DNA of 13,179 bases from Nitrososphaerota archaeon (GCA_029784825.1 JAFMAU010000051.1:1-13179), one strand, 5' to 3'. Numbered from the stretch's first letter, positions 5,686 through 13,165 are shown. Translations and numbers: made by a program. The notes: generated by a model not told the origin, from the sequence alone.

Positions 5686-7127
5686 AGAATCTTGACTCCG
5701 GGATTCATCATCCCGGTCGGGTCGTAGATGCGCTTCACCTCCTTCATCACTTCGTAGGAGCGGGGGTACTGGCGGCGGACGAATTCCGCCCGAAGCATCC
5801 CGTCCCCGTGCTCTCCGGTCATGGAGCCTCCCATCCTCCAGACAGCCTCGAAGCAGTCTTCCATCAGGCTCTTCAGGACCTTCATGTCCGACGGCGAAGC
5901 GCTGTCCAGCAGGGGACGCATGTGCAGGTTGGCGTCTCCCGCATGGCCGTAGGAGATGTACTCGAGGCCACGCCGCTCGAACTCCCCAACGAGCAGCCTG
6001 ACCAGGTCGCCCAGCCTGCTCGGCGGAACCACCAGGTCCTCCACTCCGGGGACTGGCGACTTCGAGCCCTTTTTCATGTCCGCGGCCACGGTCAGAGTTT
6101 CGTTCCTCACCCCCCACGCCTCGGCCACGTCGCCAGGGTCGATCAGGGTGACGGGTTCAAACCCCTGAATCCTCGCATCACCTGCCAACCTCTCGAGGCT
6201 GTCCAAGGCGTCCGAGCCCGAGTCGAACTCGGCGAAGACGAGATATGGCCTCTCCGTCTTCGAGATTGACCTTATCCTGTTCCCTCGGCCCGTCCTCAGG
6301 AAGACGGTCTTGTCAACCAGCTCGAGGGCGCTGGGCGAGTAGGTCCGGAGCCTCTCCACCAAGGCGTCCATTTCCGGCAGCGACGTCTCGAAGATGAGCA
6401 GCGCCTTTGACGCTGGCCTTGCGAGCGTCTTGAGCTTGACCTTGGTCACGACTCCCAGGGTCCCCTCCGACCCGACGAACAGTCGGGGCAGGTCGAGGAG
6501 ACCGTTGTGGATCACCCTTTCCAGCCTGTATCCGGACGAGTTCTTCGTCACCTTCGGCGCGTCGTGCTCTATCGAAGCCTGGTTGTCGAGCAGGAGCCTT
6601 GCAAGCCGACCGGTGCTGCCGCCGGCAGCCAGCCCCGCCTCGACGCCGAGGGGCCTCATCTCTGCCAGCCCCTCCTCGGGCAGGACAAGCCGCAGCTCCT
6701 CCACGTAGTCGATGGTCGAGCCGTACTTGAAAGTCCTGGACCCGGATGAGTTGTTGGCCGCCATGCCCCCCACGCTGCAGCTCTTGTAGCTGGACGGGTC
6801 GACGGGCATCCAGAGTGATTTCGACTCTAGGAAGGCGTTGAGGTCAGATTTCAGCAGGGCCGGCTCGCACTCGACGCTTCCCCCTCCGGCCATGGAGACC
6901 AGCCTCCTGTCCTGCAGAAGGACGAGCCCGTGTCCGACAGACTGGCTCGGGATGCCGGTCCCGGACCCGCGTGGCGTGACGCTCAGATGCCGAGCCTTGG
7001 CGGCCGCCATCGCTTCCGACACCTCCGCTTCGCTGGAGGCGACGTATCCAGCGGCCGGTCGAATTTCGACCATGCCGGAATCCCTGCTGAGCTCGCGAAG
7101 CTCGTCGTCGCGAACCAGAACCTTCAT
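5682..7127 (-). CDS. FAD-linked oxidase, glycolate oxidase subunit GlcD / D-lactate dehydrogenase family
   Basis: A complete 481-residue flavoprotein. The N-terminal half is the PCMH-type FAD-binding domain: VTPRGSGTGIPSQSVG (about residues 50-65), the DPSSYKSCSVGGMAANNSSGSRT region (about 111-133), and NSSGYRLERV with LFVGSEGTLGVVTKV further on. The C-terminal cap carries SYGHAGDANLHMRP and GSMTGEHGDGML, the metal- and substrate-binding motifs of D-2-hydroxyacid dehydrogenases. The expected reaction is oxidation of D-lactate, glycolate or another D-2-hydroxyacid, passing electrons to quinone or an Fe-S partner. No GlcF-type Fe-S subunit is fused or adjacent, so the acceptor is open. ATG 7127 lies 25 nt from a TATA-like box, suggesting a leaderless mRNA. 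It ends by overlapping the DUF99 stop codon. Confidence 0.9.
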   Translation of the reverse strand: MKVLVRDDELRELSRDSGMVEIRPAAGYVASSEAEVSEAMAAAKARHLSVTPRGSGTGIPSQSVGHGLVLLQDRRLVSMAGGGSVECEPALLKSDLNAFLESKSLWMPVDPSSYKSCSVGGMAANNSSGSRTFKYGSTIDYVEELRLVLPEEGLAEMRPLGVEAGLAAGGSTGRLARLLLDNQASIEHDAPKVTKNSSGYRLERVIHNGLLDLPRLFVGSEGTLGVVTKVKLKTLARPASKALLIFETSLPEMDALVERLRTYSPSALELVDKTVFLRTGRGNRIRSISKTERPYLVFAEFDSGSDALDSLERLAGDARIQGFEPVTLIDPGDVAEAWGVRNETLTVAADMKKGSKSPVPGVEDLVVPPSRLGDLVRLLVGEFERRGLEYISYGHAGDANLHMRPLLDSASPSDMKVLKSLMEDCFEAVWRMGGSMTGEHGDGMLRAEFVRRQYPRSYEVMKEVKRIYDPTGMMNPGVKIL

Positions 7128-7147
7128 GGGCCTCAGTCTGCGGGTGT

Positions 7148-7155
7148 CGTATTTC
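7148..7155 (-). promoter_or_regulatory. TATA-like box of the FAD-linked oxidase gene
   Basis: On the minus strand GAAATACG is centred about 25 nt upstream of the ATG at 7127. It lies between that gene and the stop codon of the upstream cupredoxin gene (7168), so the oxidase probably has its own promoter. Confidence 0.4.
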
Positions 7156-7167
7156 GGTGTTCTCGGA

Positions 7168-7641
7168 TTAGGCCGATTTCACTACGATCGTGCCCTGCAT
7201 CCAGGCGTGATAGATGCAGTGGTACGTGTAGGTGCCCGGAGTGGTCAGGGTGATCTGGGCAGTCGAACCCGGCATTATGTCGCCTGTGTTGAATGCGCCC
7301 GCGGTGTCCGAGGTTGCTGTGTGGACCCCGGCGTCATCATTGACGAAGTAGACGGTGTTGTTCTTGCCTATAACCACGGTGATCGAGTCGGGGGCGTATC
7401 CGAACTGGGTCGTCTGGCCAGACGCATAGCCGGCTGGCGGGGTCGACGCCCCTGACGGGATCGTCACATTCACGCACGCGGAAGATGGACACAGCACTGA
7501 CGTCCCAGTCCCCGTCGAGCTGGAGCTGGTCATTTGCGGTGCGACGTTGAACTGGTAGTAGCCTATGCTGGCCACGGCTCCGATGATGATAATCGAGACC
7601 ACGAACCCAACAGCCGTGGGCGTGGAAATCCCCCTTGCCAT
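7168..7641 (-). CDS. Membrane-anchored blue copper protein (cupredoxin, amicyanin-like Cu site)
   Basis: The 157-residue protein has an N-terminal anchor helix (residues 11-29), a Thr/Ser-rich linker (38-48) and one cupredoxin domain. Type I copper ligands are visible: H107 in GVHTAT, then C142, H145 and M148 in YHCIYHAWMQG. The C-x2-H-x2-M spacing is that of amicyanin; plastocyanin has C-x2-H-x4-M. An unusual pair, C51 and C56 (LCPSSAC), precedes the domain and could form a disulfide. Sequons NVT and NNT fit an extracytoplasmic location. Placed head to head with the Rieske/cytochrome b operon, it is a good candidate for the one-electron acceptor of that complex. A TTTAAA box at 7675-7680 is suitably placed for its promoter. 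The exact electron partner is inferred. Confidence 0.9.
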   Translation of the reverse strand: MARGISTPTAVGFVVSIIIIGAVASIGYYQFNVAPQMTSSSSTGTGTSVLCPSSACVNVTIPSGASTPPAGYASGQTTQFGYAPDSITVVIGKNNTVYFVNDDAGVHTATSDTAGAFNTGDIMPGSTAQITLTTPGTYTYHCIYHAWMQGTIVVKSA

Positions 7642-7674
7642 CCGGTCTTTCGGGCCGCTGGCGCCCAGTCGGCG

Positions 7675-7680
7675 TTTAAA
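7675..7680 (-). promoter_or_regulatory. TATA-like box of the cupredoxin gene
   Basis: TTTAAA lies 34-39 nt upstream of the ATG at 7641 on the minus strand, predicting a leader of about 9 nt. Confidence 0.4.
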
Positions 7681-7722
7681 TGATTTGGTGGAGGAATCGA
7701 GCCGCCAAAAGGGAGACCAAAG

Positions 7723-7733
7723 CTAAAATATAG
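7723..7733 (+). promoter_or_regulatory. TATA-like box of the Rieske-cytochrome b operon
   Basis: CTAAAATATAG is the most AT-rich element in the region and is centred about 31 nt upstream of the ATG at 7759, predicting a leader of only a few nucleotides. It is distinct from the box used by the divergent cupredoxin gene. Confidence 0.55.
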
Positions 7734-7758
7734 TGGGCAACGCGCGATAGCGGAGTAC

Positions 7759-8646
7759 ATGGTGGAAGAGAGCAAGGGCGCTTCTACCTCCGACGCTCAA
7801 CCGACAGATGAGAAGAAGCAGCCACAAGCTGCAGCGCCCCCGCGTCCAGTTCCTTCACAGGCGCCGACCCCGCCAGTGCGTCCCCCCACGGCAGCCCCGG
7901 CCCCCCGCCCAGCGGCCCCGACCCCGCCTCCGAGACCGAGCGTTCCCAAGAATGAAGGCAGGCGGACGTTCGCGAAGGCGATAGTCGCCCTAGGCGCCGT
8001 CCTCTCCCTGGTGCCTTTCGTCCCCTGGGGGACCTACCTTTCGTCTTCGGTGTCAAGCACCGGGGCCTACAAGAGACAGAAGGTGGTGCTGGACCTGAAC
8101 ACAAAGGCAAACGGGAACACCAATGGCCCCGCAGCAGGGAAGACTGTAAACGTGAATGACTTGACTACATTCCCTCCAAATTCGACTTTTCTGCTCACCT
8201 ATCCGACTTCAGGCGACACCACGGTGGATTCCCAGAACCCTGACACATTCGTCAAATTCGGGCTGATCCGCCTCCCGGCGGAGATGGGGGGCTCGGGCAA
8301 GTCTGCTTCCGCGTTCGTTGCGTTCAGCAAGGTGTGCGTGCACCTGTGGTGCAGCCCGACCTACGACCCCGCCCACTCTACGAACCCTTCCGATGAGACC
8401 TACCAGTGCCCCTGCCACGGCAGCATCTACAGGATCCCCGACGGCCTGTCGATCGCGGGTCCGGCTTCGCTTCAGCCCCCGCCGACCAACGCCATTCCGA
8501 TGCTCACGCTGACGGCCGATTCTGACGGCACTCTGAACATAGAGGCCCCGCTGTGGGACGTCGAGCACAACGGCGTGATCGGCTACGGGAGAGATTACAA
8601 GAGCTACGACACCTACATCAAACCCGCCGCCGGAGGCTCGTCCTAG
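7759..8646 (+). CDS. Rieske iron-sulfur protein of a bc1/b6f-type complex
   Basis: The 295-residue protein carries both Rieske boxes: C193-V-H195-L-W-C198 and C217-P-C219-H220-G-S222-I-Y224. C193, H195, C217 and H220 bind the [2Fe-2S] cluster; C198 and C219 form the stabilising disulfide. S222 and Y224 match the two residues that raise the redox potential in bc1 Rieske proteins, so a high-potential cluster is expected. Before the anchor helix (about 73-92) stands GRRTFAKA, a twin-arginine motif, consistent with folded export by Tat as known for Rieske proteins. Residues 26-63 are a Pro/Ala-rich cytoplasmic extension, unusually long. The second Gly of the usual CTHLGC box is Trp here. The protein takes electrons from quinol at the cytochrome b Qo site and passes them outward. 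It is co-transcribed with cytochrome b, 3 nt downstream. Confidence 0.94.
   Translation: MVEESKGASTSDAQPTDEKKQPQAAAPPRPVPSQAPTPPVRPPTAAPAPRPAAPTPPPRPSVPKNEGRRTFAKAIVALGAVLSLVPFVPWGTYLSSSVSSTGAYKRQKVVLDLNTKANGNTNGPAAGKTVNVNDLTTFPPNSTFLLTYPTSGDTTVDSQNPDTFVKFGLIRLPAEMGGSGKSASAFVAFSKVCVHLWCSPTYDPAHSTNPSDETYQCPCHGSIYRIPDGLSIAGPASLQPPPTNAIPMLTLTADSDGTLNIEAPLWDVEHNGVIGYGRDYKSYDTYIKPAAGGSS
8632..8636 (+). promoter_or_regulatory. Shine-Dalgarno-like site for cytochrome b
   Basis: GGAGG within the last codons of the Rieske gene, 13 nt before TTG 8650. It supports TTG as the start of an internal operon gene, in contrast to the leaderless first genes. Confidence 0.4.
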
Positions 8647-8649
8647 CAC

Positions 8650-10017
8650 TTGGCGCAGGCCCAGGCTGCCCAGGCTCAGAAGCGAAACCTCGTCTCCAAG
8701 CTCTATCACTGGGTCGTGGACGGACTCCAGAGGACGGTCTGGATGGGGATCCAGTACACCTTCCCCAAGCGCTTCGTCAGCCCGCTGGGCTACCTGGGCG
8801 TGCTGACCGGAATCACGTTTCTCGTCCTCGGCGTGACGGGCGGCGCGCTGATGATCTACTACCAGCCGACCCTGTCCGGCTGCGGCAGCCTCACGTGCGC
8901 GTTCTCCAGCGTGGCGAAGATCAACGACTCGGTACCCTACGGGTGGCTGCTGAGGAACCTGCACTACACCGCGTCCAACGCCATGGTGCTCCTGGCCGTG
9001 CTTCACATGTACTACCAGTACTTCAGCGGCAGGTTCAAGATCAAGAACGAAGTCCTCTGGGTGACCGGCGTCATCTTCGGGCTGATAACCGCGGTCGAGG
9101 CCTACTCCGGCTACGACCTGATATTCAACCAGAGAGCCGGCCTGGCAATCGAAATAGGTTCCTCGCTCGCCAACGCCACGCCGGTTCTCGGCGGCGCTGT
9201 CAGGCTCGCCACCTTCGGCGCAGGCTTCACCGACTTCATCCTCAGGCTCTACTCTGCCCACGTGTTCATATTCCCCATGATCATGCTCCTCCTCGTCTTC
9301 CTCCACTTCCCGCGCTACCTGGTCTTCGACCTGCCCGTGGTCTCGTCTGTGGTGGGCGCTCTCTTCATAGTGGCCGCCTTCTTCCCGGTCCAGCTCGGCG
9401 TCCAGTACTCCCCGAGCTCGCCCACTCTGACCATACCCGAATGGTACCTCACGGGAATCTATGCCCTGCTGCGGACCGAGTTCGACAAGTTCGTGATGGG
9501 CGCCCTCATGCCCGGTCTTCTCATCCTGATGGCAATAGTGATACCCTTCGTCGACACTTCGAAGAGGCTCAACTGGAGGGACCGGCCCTTCTTCACCGCC
9601 CTTGGCATCACCAGCATCGCCGAGATTCTCGTGACCACTGCCTGGGGCTTCTACATCAACCCGGACACTTCGCTTCCGACTCTGGCCAGGCTCATCGTCC
9701 CTCCCACTCTCTACTTCAGCTCCATGGTCGGGGTCGCCGCCGTGTCGTTCCTATTCACCTATGCCTTCCTCAGCTACGTAAAGTCGAGGGAGAGGGTGAG
9801 GAAGGCGGCTGCTCCGCTGGGGCCGATCCTGACGAAGAAGTGGGCCTTGGTCATCTTCATTCTTCTGATCCTCTCCCAGCTTGCTCTGAACGGGCTCGCA
9901 GTGGCTGCCATGGCCACGGGCCTGAGGAACATGGCGCTCTTCGACATCGGGGCGGTCCTTGTCGCCTTCGGCATAATCGCACACCTGTACAGGTTCAGCC
10001 AGAGCCTTCCTTTCTAG
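8650..10017 (+). CDS. Cytochrome b (b6 plus subunit IV in one chain) of a quinol-oxidising bc-type complex
   Basis: A 455-residue multi-helix protein covering both halves of cytochrome b. Heme ligands: H105 and H119 in the second helix (H-x13-H) and H204 and H219 in the fourth (H-x14-H); the x14 spacing is that of b6 rather than mitochondrial-type cytochrome b. The Qo motif PEWY is at 263-266, followed by LTGIYALLRTEFDK. About 150 residues of extra helices follow, more than subunit IV needs. The Cys that carries heme c_n in b6f is not evident. C78 and C83 lie in the loop after the first helix (SGCGSLTC) and may form a disulfide. Start is TTG 8650, 3 nt after the Rieske stop, with GGAGG at 8632-8636 as a ribosome-binding site inside the Rieske tail. 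The stop overlaps that of the convergent methyltransferase. Confidence 0.93.
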   Translation: MAQAQAAQAQKRNLVSKLYHWVVDGLQRTVWMGIQYTFPKRFVSPLGYLGVLTGITFLVLGVTGGALMIYYQPTLSGCGSLTCAFSSVAKINDSVPYGWLLRNLHYTASNAMVLLAVLHMYYQYFSGRFKIKNEVLWVTGVIFGLITAVEAYSGYDLIFNQRAGLAIEIGSSLANATPVLGGAVRLATFGAGFTDFILRLYSAHVFIFPMIMLLLVFLHFPRYLVFDLPVVSSVVGALFIVAAFFPVQLGVQYSPSSPTLTIPEWYLTGIYALLRTEFDKFVMGALMPGLLILMAIVIPFVDTSKRLNWRDRPFFTALGITSIAEILVTTAWGFYINPDTSLPTLARLIVPPTLYFSSMVGVAAVSFLFTYAFLSYVKSRERVRKAAAPLGPILTKKWALVIFILLILSQLALNGLAVAAMATGLRNMALFDIGAVLVAFGIIAHLYRFSQSLPF

Positions 10018-10772
10018 CCCCCGACGCGTATGTCGGCTGCCATCTCGACCCAGCGGGGCCCCACTTCGCGGACCCTCCTGGTCTCGTAGGTGCAGCCCGC
10101 AGGCAACAGGCCGGCCAGCTCTGCCTTGAGGTTCCCGGCCGCTTCGGCCTCGCTGCGCCCGAGCACGTGCCTGTAGTAGTGGACCAGTCCTCCCCTGGAT
10201 GCCATCGAGAGGGCTTCAGGAAGGAATCTGTCCGATGCCGAAGGATGCGGCATCAGGACCCTGTCGTACCTGCCTTCCAGCCTCTTCCTGACTTCTGACG
10301 CGTCGGCGTTCAGCACCTCTACGATGTCGCCCACCTTGTTCAGTCTTACGTTCTCCTCGTGCAGCCTGCACGCGTAGCTGTTCAGCTCGCAGCTGGTCAC
10401 CCTCGCTCCGCTCTTCTTTGCGATCACGATGCTGAATGGTCCGACGCCGGCGAACATGTTCAGGACCCGTTCTGACCTGCGGACAGCGTTGGCCAGCCTG
10501 AGCCTCTCCGTGGAGAGCCTCGGCGAGAAGTAGCACCTCCTGACGTCCACCTTGAAGGAGCAGCCGCTCTCCCTGTGCACCGTCAGCGTCCTTCTCTCCC
10601 CGGCCAGGTGGCGGAGCCTGCGCAGCCTGAACTCGCCCTCGATCGCCCCCTCCTGCTCGAAGACGCACTTGACGTTGGGCAGCTGCTCGAGAAGGGCCTT
10701 CGCGAGCCTCTTCGTCCCCCCCTTCCCCTCGCCCTTCGGCCCCAGTATCGCGATGTCGCCGACCACGTCCAT
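10014..10772 (-). CDS. Trm5-family class I tRNA (guanine-37-N1)-methyltransferase-like protein
   Basis: The 252-residue sequence aligns by eye with archaeal Trm5: DVVGDIAIL (2-10), EGEFRLRRLRHLAGERRTLT (45-64), CYFSPRLSTER (80-90), the SAM motif NMFAGVGPFSI (105-115), CELN (128-131), DRVLMPHPSASDRFL (170-184) and GGLVHYY. Trm5 methylates N1 of G37 beside the anticodon, preventing frameshifting, and archaeal paralogues take part in wyosine synthesis. Two oddities: the usual N-L-P at residues 175-177 reads P-H-P, and the N-terminal D1 domain is missing if ATG 10772 is the start. The frame stays open upstream (LPKLIRALAERE, then SQG before the Met) without an ATG, GTG or TTG until well inside the ABCE1 gene, so the N-terminus is uncertain. 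It follows ABCE1 by 55 nt, probably in one transcript. Confidence 0.8.
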   Translation of the reverse strand: MDVVGDIAILGPKGEGKGGTKRLAKALLEQLPNVKCVFEQEGAIEGEFRLRRLRHLAGERRTLTVHRESGCSFKVDVRRCYFSPRLSTERLRLANAVRRSERVLNMFAGVGPFSIVIAKKSGARVTSCELNSYACRLHEENVRLNKVGDIVEVLNADASEVRKRLEGRYDRVLMPHPSASDRFLPEALSMASRGGLVHYYRHVLGRSEAEAAGNLKAELAGLLPAGCTYETRRVREVGPRWVEMAADIRVGG

Positions 10773-10827
10773 CCCCTGGGACCTCGCCCCCGAGGCCGCG
10801 CGCGGGGACTCCCTCTCCGCCAGGGCC

Positions 10828-12639
10828 CTAATCAGCTTGGGCAGACTCCTCGACCTTCGCTGATACGTAGTAGTACGCTCCCTTCGCCTTCTGCTCCCTG
10901 TCGAGCTTGCTCCCCGGCTTGTTGACCCTCGGCCTGCCGCTCGTTATGTCGCGCCTGTAGGTGAGGCCCACCTGCCTCAGGAACGCGTTCATCCCCTCGT
11001 CCTTCCCCATGGGCGGGCTGGCGCTGCCGCTGCTGCCGGGAGTCCCGTCGAAGACCATCAGCTTGTCCGAGATGAGGTCCACCACCTGCAGGTCGTGGTC
11101 TATGACCACCGCGGCCCTGCCCCTGACCTTCGCCAGTCTTGTTATCGCCTTCGCTATCACAAACCTGTCCTCCACATCGAGGAATGCGGACGGCTCGTCC
11201 AGGGCGTATATCTCAGCGTCCTGGGCCATGGTCGCTATTATCGCCACCTTCTGGAGCTCTCCTCCGCTGATGTCGCCCACGTTTCGCGGGAGGAGCTTCT
11301 CCATCCTCAGGGGCACCACCAGGGAGTCCTGGAGCACCGGGTCGTCGAATCTGGTTCCAAGCGTCGACTGGAAGAACTCGCCGACCGTGCCCTGGAACGC
11401 TGAGGACAGGTACTGCGGCTTGTAGGCTACCCTGGCGCCGACGGACACCGTGCCCTGGTTTGGCTTCTCCTCTCCGGCAAGGATCTTCAGGAATGTGGTC
11501 TTGCCCAGGGCATTGGCGCCGACCACTCCCAGTATCGTCCCCTGGAAGAGGGTCCCGCCCGCGACCGTGGCCCTGAAGCCGTCGAACGATTTCGAGAGCT
11601 CGGTGTAGCTGGCGACGGGCGTCTCGCTCTCCACGGTCTCGACCGCCGTCCTCTGGCCGAAGGAGACAGGCCTGTCCCTGAACCTGATGTTCTCCTGCGG
11701 GAGGTAGCCGTCCAGAAGCGAGTTGATGCCTGTCCTCGCGGCGTAGAGGCCGGAGACGACGCCGTAGGCTCCAGGCTCGCCGTAGATTATCTGCACGTAG
11801 TCAGCCACGTAGTCGAGGAAGGCCATGTCGTGCTCTACGACGAGGACCGACCGTCCCGACTCCGCGAGGCCCCTGATCAGCTTCGACACGGCGAGCCTCT
11901 GGTAGACATCGTTGTAGGACGAAGGCTCATCGAAGAGGTAGAGGTCGGCGTCCTTCAGGGCAGCGGCAGCCACCGCCAGGCGCTGCAGCTCGCCCCCGCT
12001 GAGGTCCTTGACGTTCTTGGCGAGGGCTTCGCCCAGGCTCAGAGCCGCCACCACCTCGTCCATCCTCTTCCTTTCATCCATCTGTCGAAGCAACGTCGCG
12101 GCGTCGCCGCTCCACGCCTCCGGGATTCTGTAGACCGCCTGCGGCTTCAGGGCGACCTCCACCTCGCCGTCCGCCACGTTCTGGAAATGCTCCTTCATCT
12201 CGCGGCCGCTCAGGTAGGAGAGGAACCTGTCCCAGCTCGCCTCATGCTCGTAGTCGCCCAGGTTCGGGACGAGCGAACCAGAGAGCACCTTCAGGGCGGT
12301 GGACTTGCCTATCCCGTTCCTGCCGACCAGGCCGACCACCTGGCCCTTCCTCACGGTCGGTATCCTGAACAGCCTGAAGGAGTTGACGCCGTACTGGTGG
12401 ATCTTGTCGCTCTTGAGCTCCTCGCTCAAGTTCAGTATGTCGATGGCGTCGAAGGGGCACACCTTCACGCAGACTCCGCAGCCGATGCAGAGCTGCTCGG
12501 AGATGAGCGAGACCTTCTCCTGGTCCAGCGCGACGCACTCTTCGCCGTTTATGTTGACCGGGCATTCCTTGATGCACTCTAGGCCGCACTTCTTCGACTG
12601 ACAAAGGTCGCGCTCGACGACAGCGATTCTGTGAACCAT
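10828..12639 (-). CDS. ABCE1/Rli1 ribosome-recycling Fe-S ATPase
   Basis: Complete, 603 residues, typical of the family. The N-terminal ferredoxin-like domain has Cys at 13, 18, 22 and 26 and a second set at 51, 54, 57 and 61 (CIGCGVCVKVC) for two [4Fe-4S] clusters. ABC domain 1 has Walker A GRNGIGKST (106-114), signature LSGGELQR and Walker B LYLFDEPSS. ABC domain 2 has Walker A GANALGKTT, signature ISGGELQK and Walker B IYALDEPSAFLD. The C-terminus carries the conserved GRPRVNKPGSKLDREQKAKG tail plus about 11 extra residues. With release factor aRF1 or Pelota it splits post-termination ribosomes into subunits. The second Walker A reads ALGKT where most archaea have GIGKT, but the Lys and Thr are intact. 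It lies 10 nt downstream of a membrane protein gene and upstream of the Trm5-like gene. Confidence 0.97.
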   Translation of the reverse strand: MVHRIAVVERDLCQSKKCGLECIKECPVNINGEECVALDQEKVSLISEQLCIGCGVCVKVCPFDAIDILNLSEELKSDKIHQYGVNSFRLFRIPTVRKGQVVGLVGRNGIGKSTALKVLSGSLVPNLGDYEHEASWDRFLSYLSGREMKEHFQNVADGEVEVALKPQAVYRIPEAWSGDAATLLRQMDERKRMDEVVAALSLGEALAKNVKDLSGGELQRLAVAAAALKDADLYLFDEPSSYNDVYQRLAVSKLIRGLAESGRSVLVVEHDMAFLDYVADYVQIIYGEPGAYGVVSGLYAARTGINSLLDGYLPQENIRFRDRPVSFGQRTAVETVESETPVASYTELSKSFDGFRATVAGGTLFQGTILGVVGANALGKTTFLKILAGEEKPNQGTVSVGARVAYKPQYLSSAFQGTVGEFFQSTLGTRFDDPVLQDSLVVPLRMEKLLPRNVGDISGGELQKVAIIATMAQDAEIYALDEPSAFLDVEDRFVIAKAITRLAKVRGRAAVVIDHDLQVVDLISDKLMVFDGTPGSSGSASPPMGKDEGMNAFLRQVGLTYRRDITSGRPRVNKPGSKLDREQKAKGAYYYVSAKVEESAQAD

Positions 12640-12649
12640 CGGAAGGGCC

Positions 12650-13165
12650 TCAGTGACCAGCTAGCCGCTTTGGAATCGGGCAGAACGAACAGATGCTTGG
12701 GTCACCGACTAGCCCGAGGCTCTCGCAGCTGTGCCTGGCGCGCATCACCTTCCAGACCTCGTCGTCGCTCGCCTGGCCCGAAAGGTGGATGGCCTCGTGT
12801 TCCTCAATCACGGGCAGGAGCCTGCATCCCGAGCAGAGCGGCTTCACGAAGGCCAGAGGCCTGAGGGCGGTGGCGACCATCAGCGCCGCGGCGGACCCGA
12901 CGAGCCAAAGAGGCAGCGCAAGCCCGAGGATCCCGGTCACCGGATAGAGAAGCGCGCCGACAGCCAGGCTCGCAGCACCCAGGACGCAACCGAGGAGGAG
13001 GGCCGTCCTGCCGCGCTCAAAGGAGAATCCTATGGCATTGCGCGGCAGCGAAGAGGCCCAGAGGGCGGGGACGAGCATGCGGACCGGCAGCGACAGCCTG
13101 AGGGTCGTCATCCCGGAGGCGACCCTTCGCCAATCCCCTGTGTCGGCCATCAACTTGGTGGACAA
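12650..13165 (-). CDS. Membrane protein with a Cys/His-rich cytosolic or surface tail, unknown function
   Basis: Not a family I recognise. From TTG 13165 it has 171 residues; the frame is open to the right edge of the window, so the true start may lie outside, and ATG 13150 is an internal alternative. Residues about 54-74 and 77-105 form two or three closely packed membrane helices. The C-terminal 65 residues hold C111-x2-C114, H123, H127, H145, C147, and C159-x2-C162, a pattern suited to binding zinc or an Fe-S cluster; neither pair is followed by His, so it is not a heme c site. It sits 10 nt upstream of ABCE1 on the same strand, so the two are probably co-transcribed. Confidence 0.68.
   Translation of the reverse strand: MSTKLMADTGDWRRVASGMTTLRLSLPVRMLVPALWASSLPRNAIGFSFERGRTALLLGCVLGAASLAVGALLYPVTGILGLALPLWLVGSAAALMVATALRPLAFVKPLCSGCRLLPVIEEHEAIHLSGQASDDEVWKVMRARHSCESLGLVGDPSICSFCPIPKRLAGH

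Noticed and set aside
6150..6165. GGTTCAAACCC sequence resembling a tRNA T arm
   Set aside because: It lies within the FAD-oxidase coding region, in its antisense, with no acceptor stem, D arm or anticodon arm in the neighbouring 70 nt.
4953..6269. Plus-strand frame of 438 codons spanning the DUF99 and oxidase genes
   Set aside because: Crosses one sense and one antisense gene with clear domains; no domain of its own.
8553..10298. Long plus-strand open frame of 581 codons
   Set aside because: It is a +1 shadow of the cytochrome b gene: composition is Arg/Pro/His-rich with no domain, while the other frame has heme ligands and PEWY.
11500..11530. ABCE1 second Walker A reading ALGKT as a possible loss of activity
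   Set aside because: The invariant Lys and Thr are intact, and the signature and Walker B of the same domain are normal, so this is a harmless variant.
11830..12582. Plus-strand frame of 250 codons inside ABCE1
   Set aside because: Exact antisense of the ABCE1 ATPase domain and Fe-S region; low-complexity composition.
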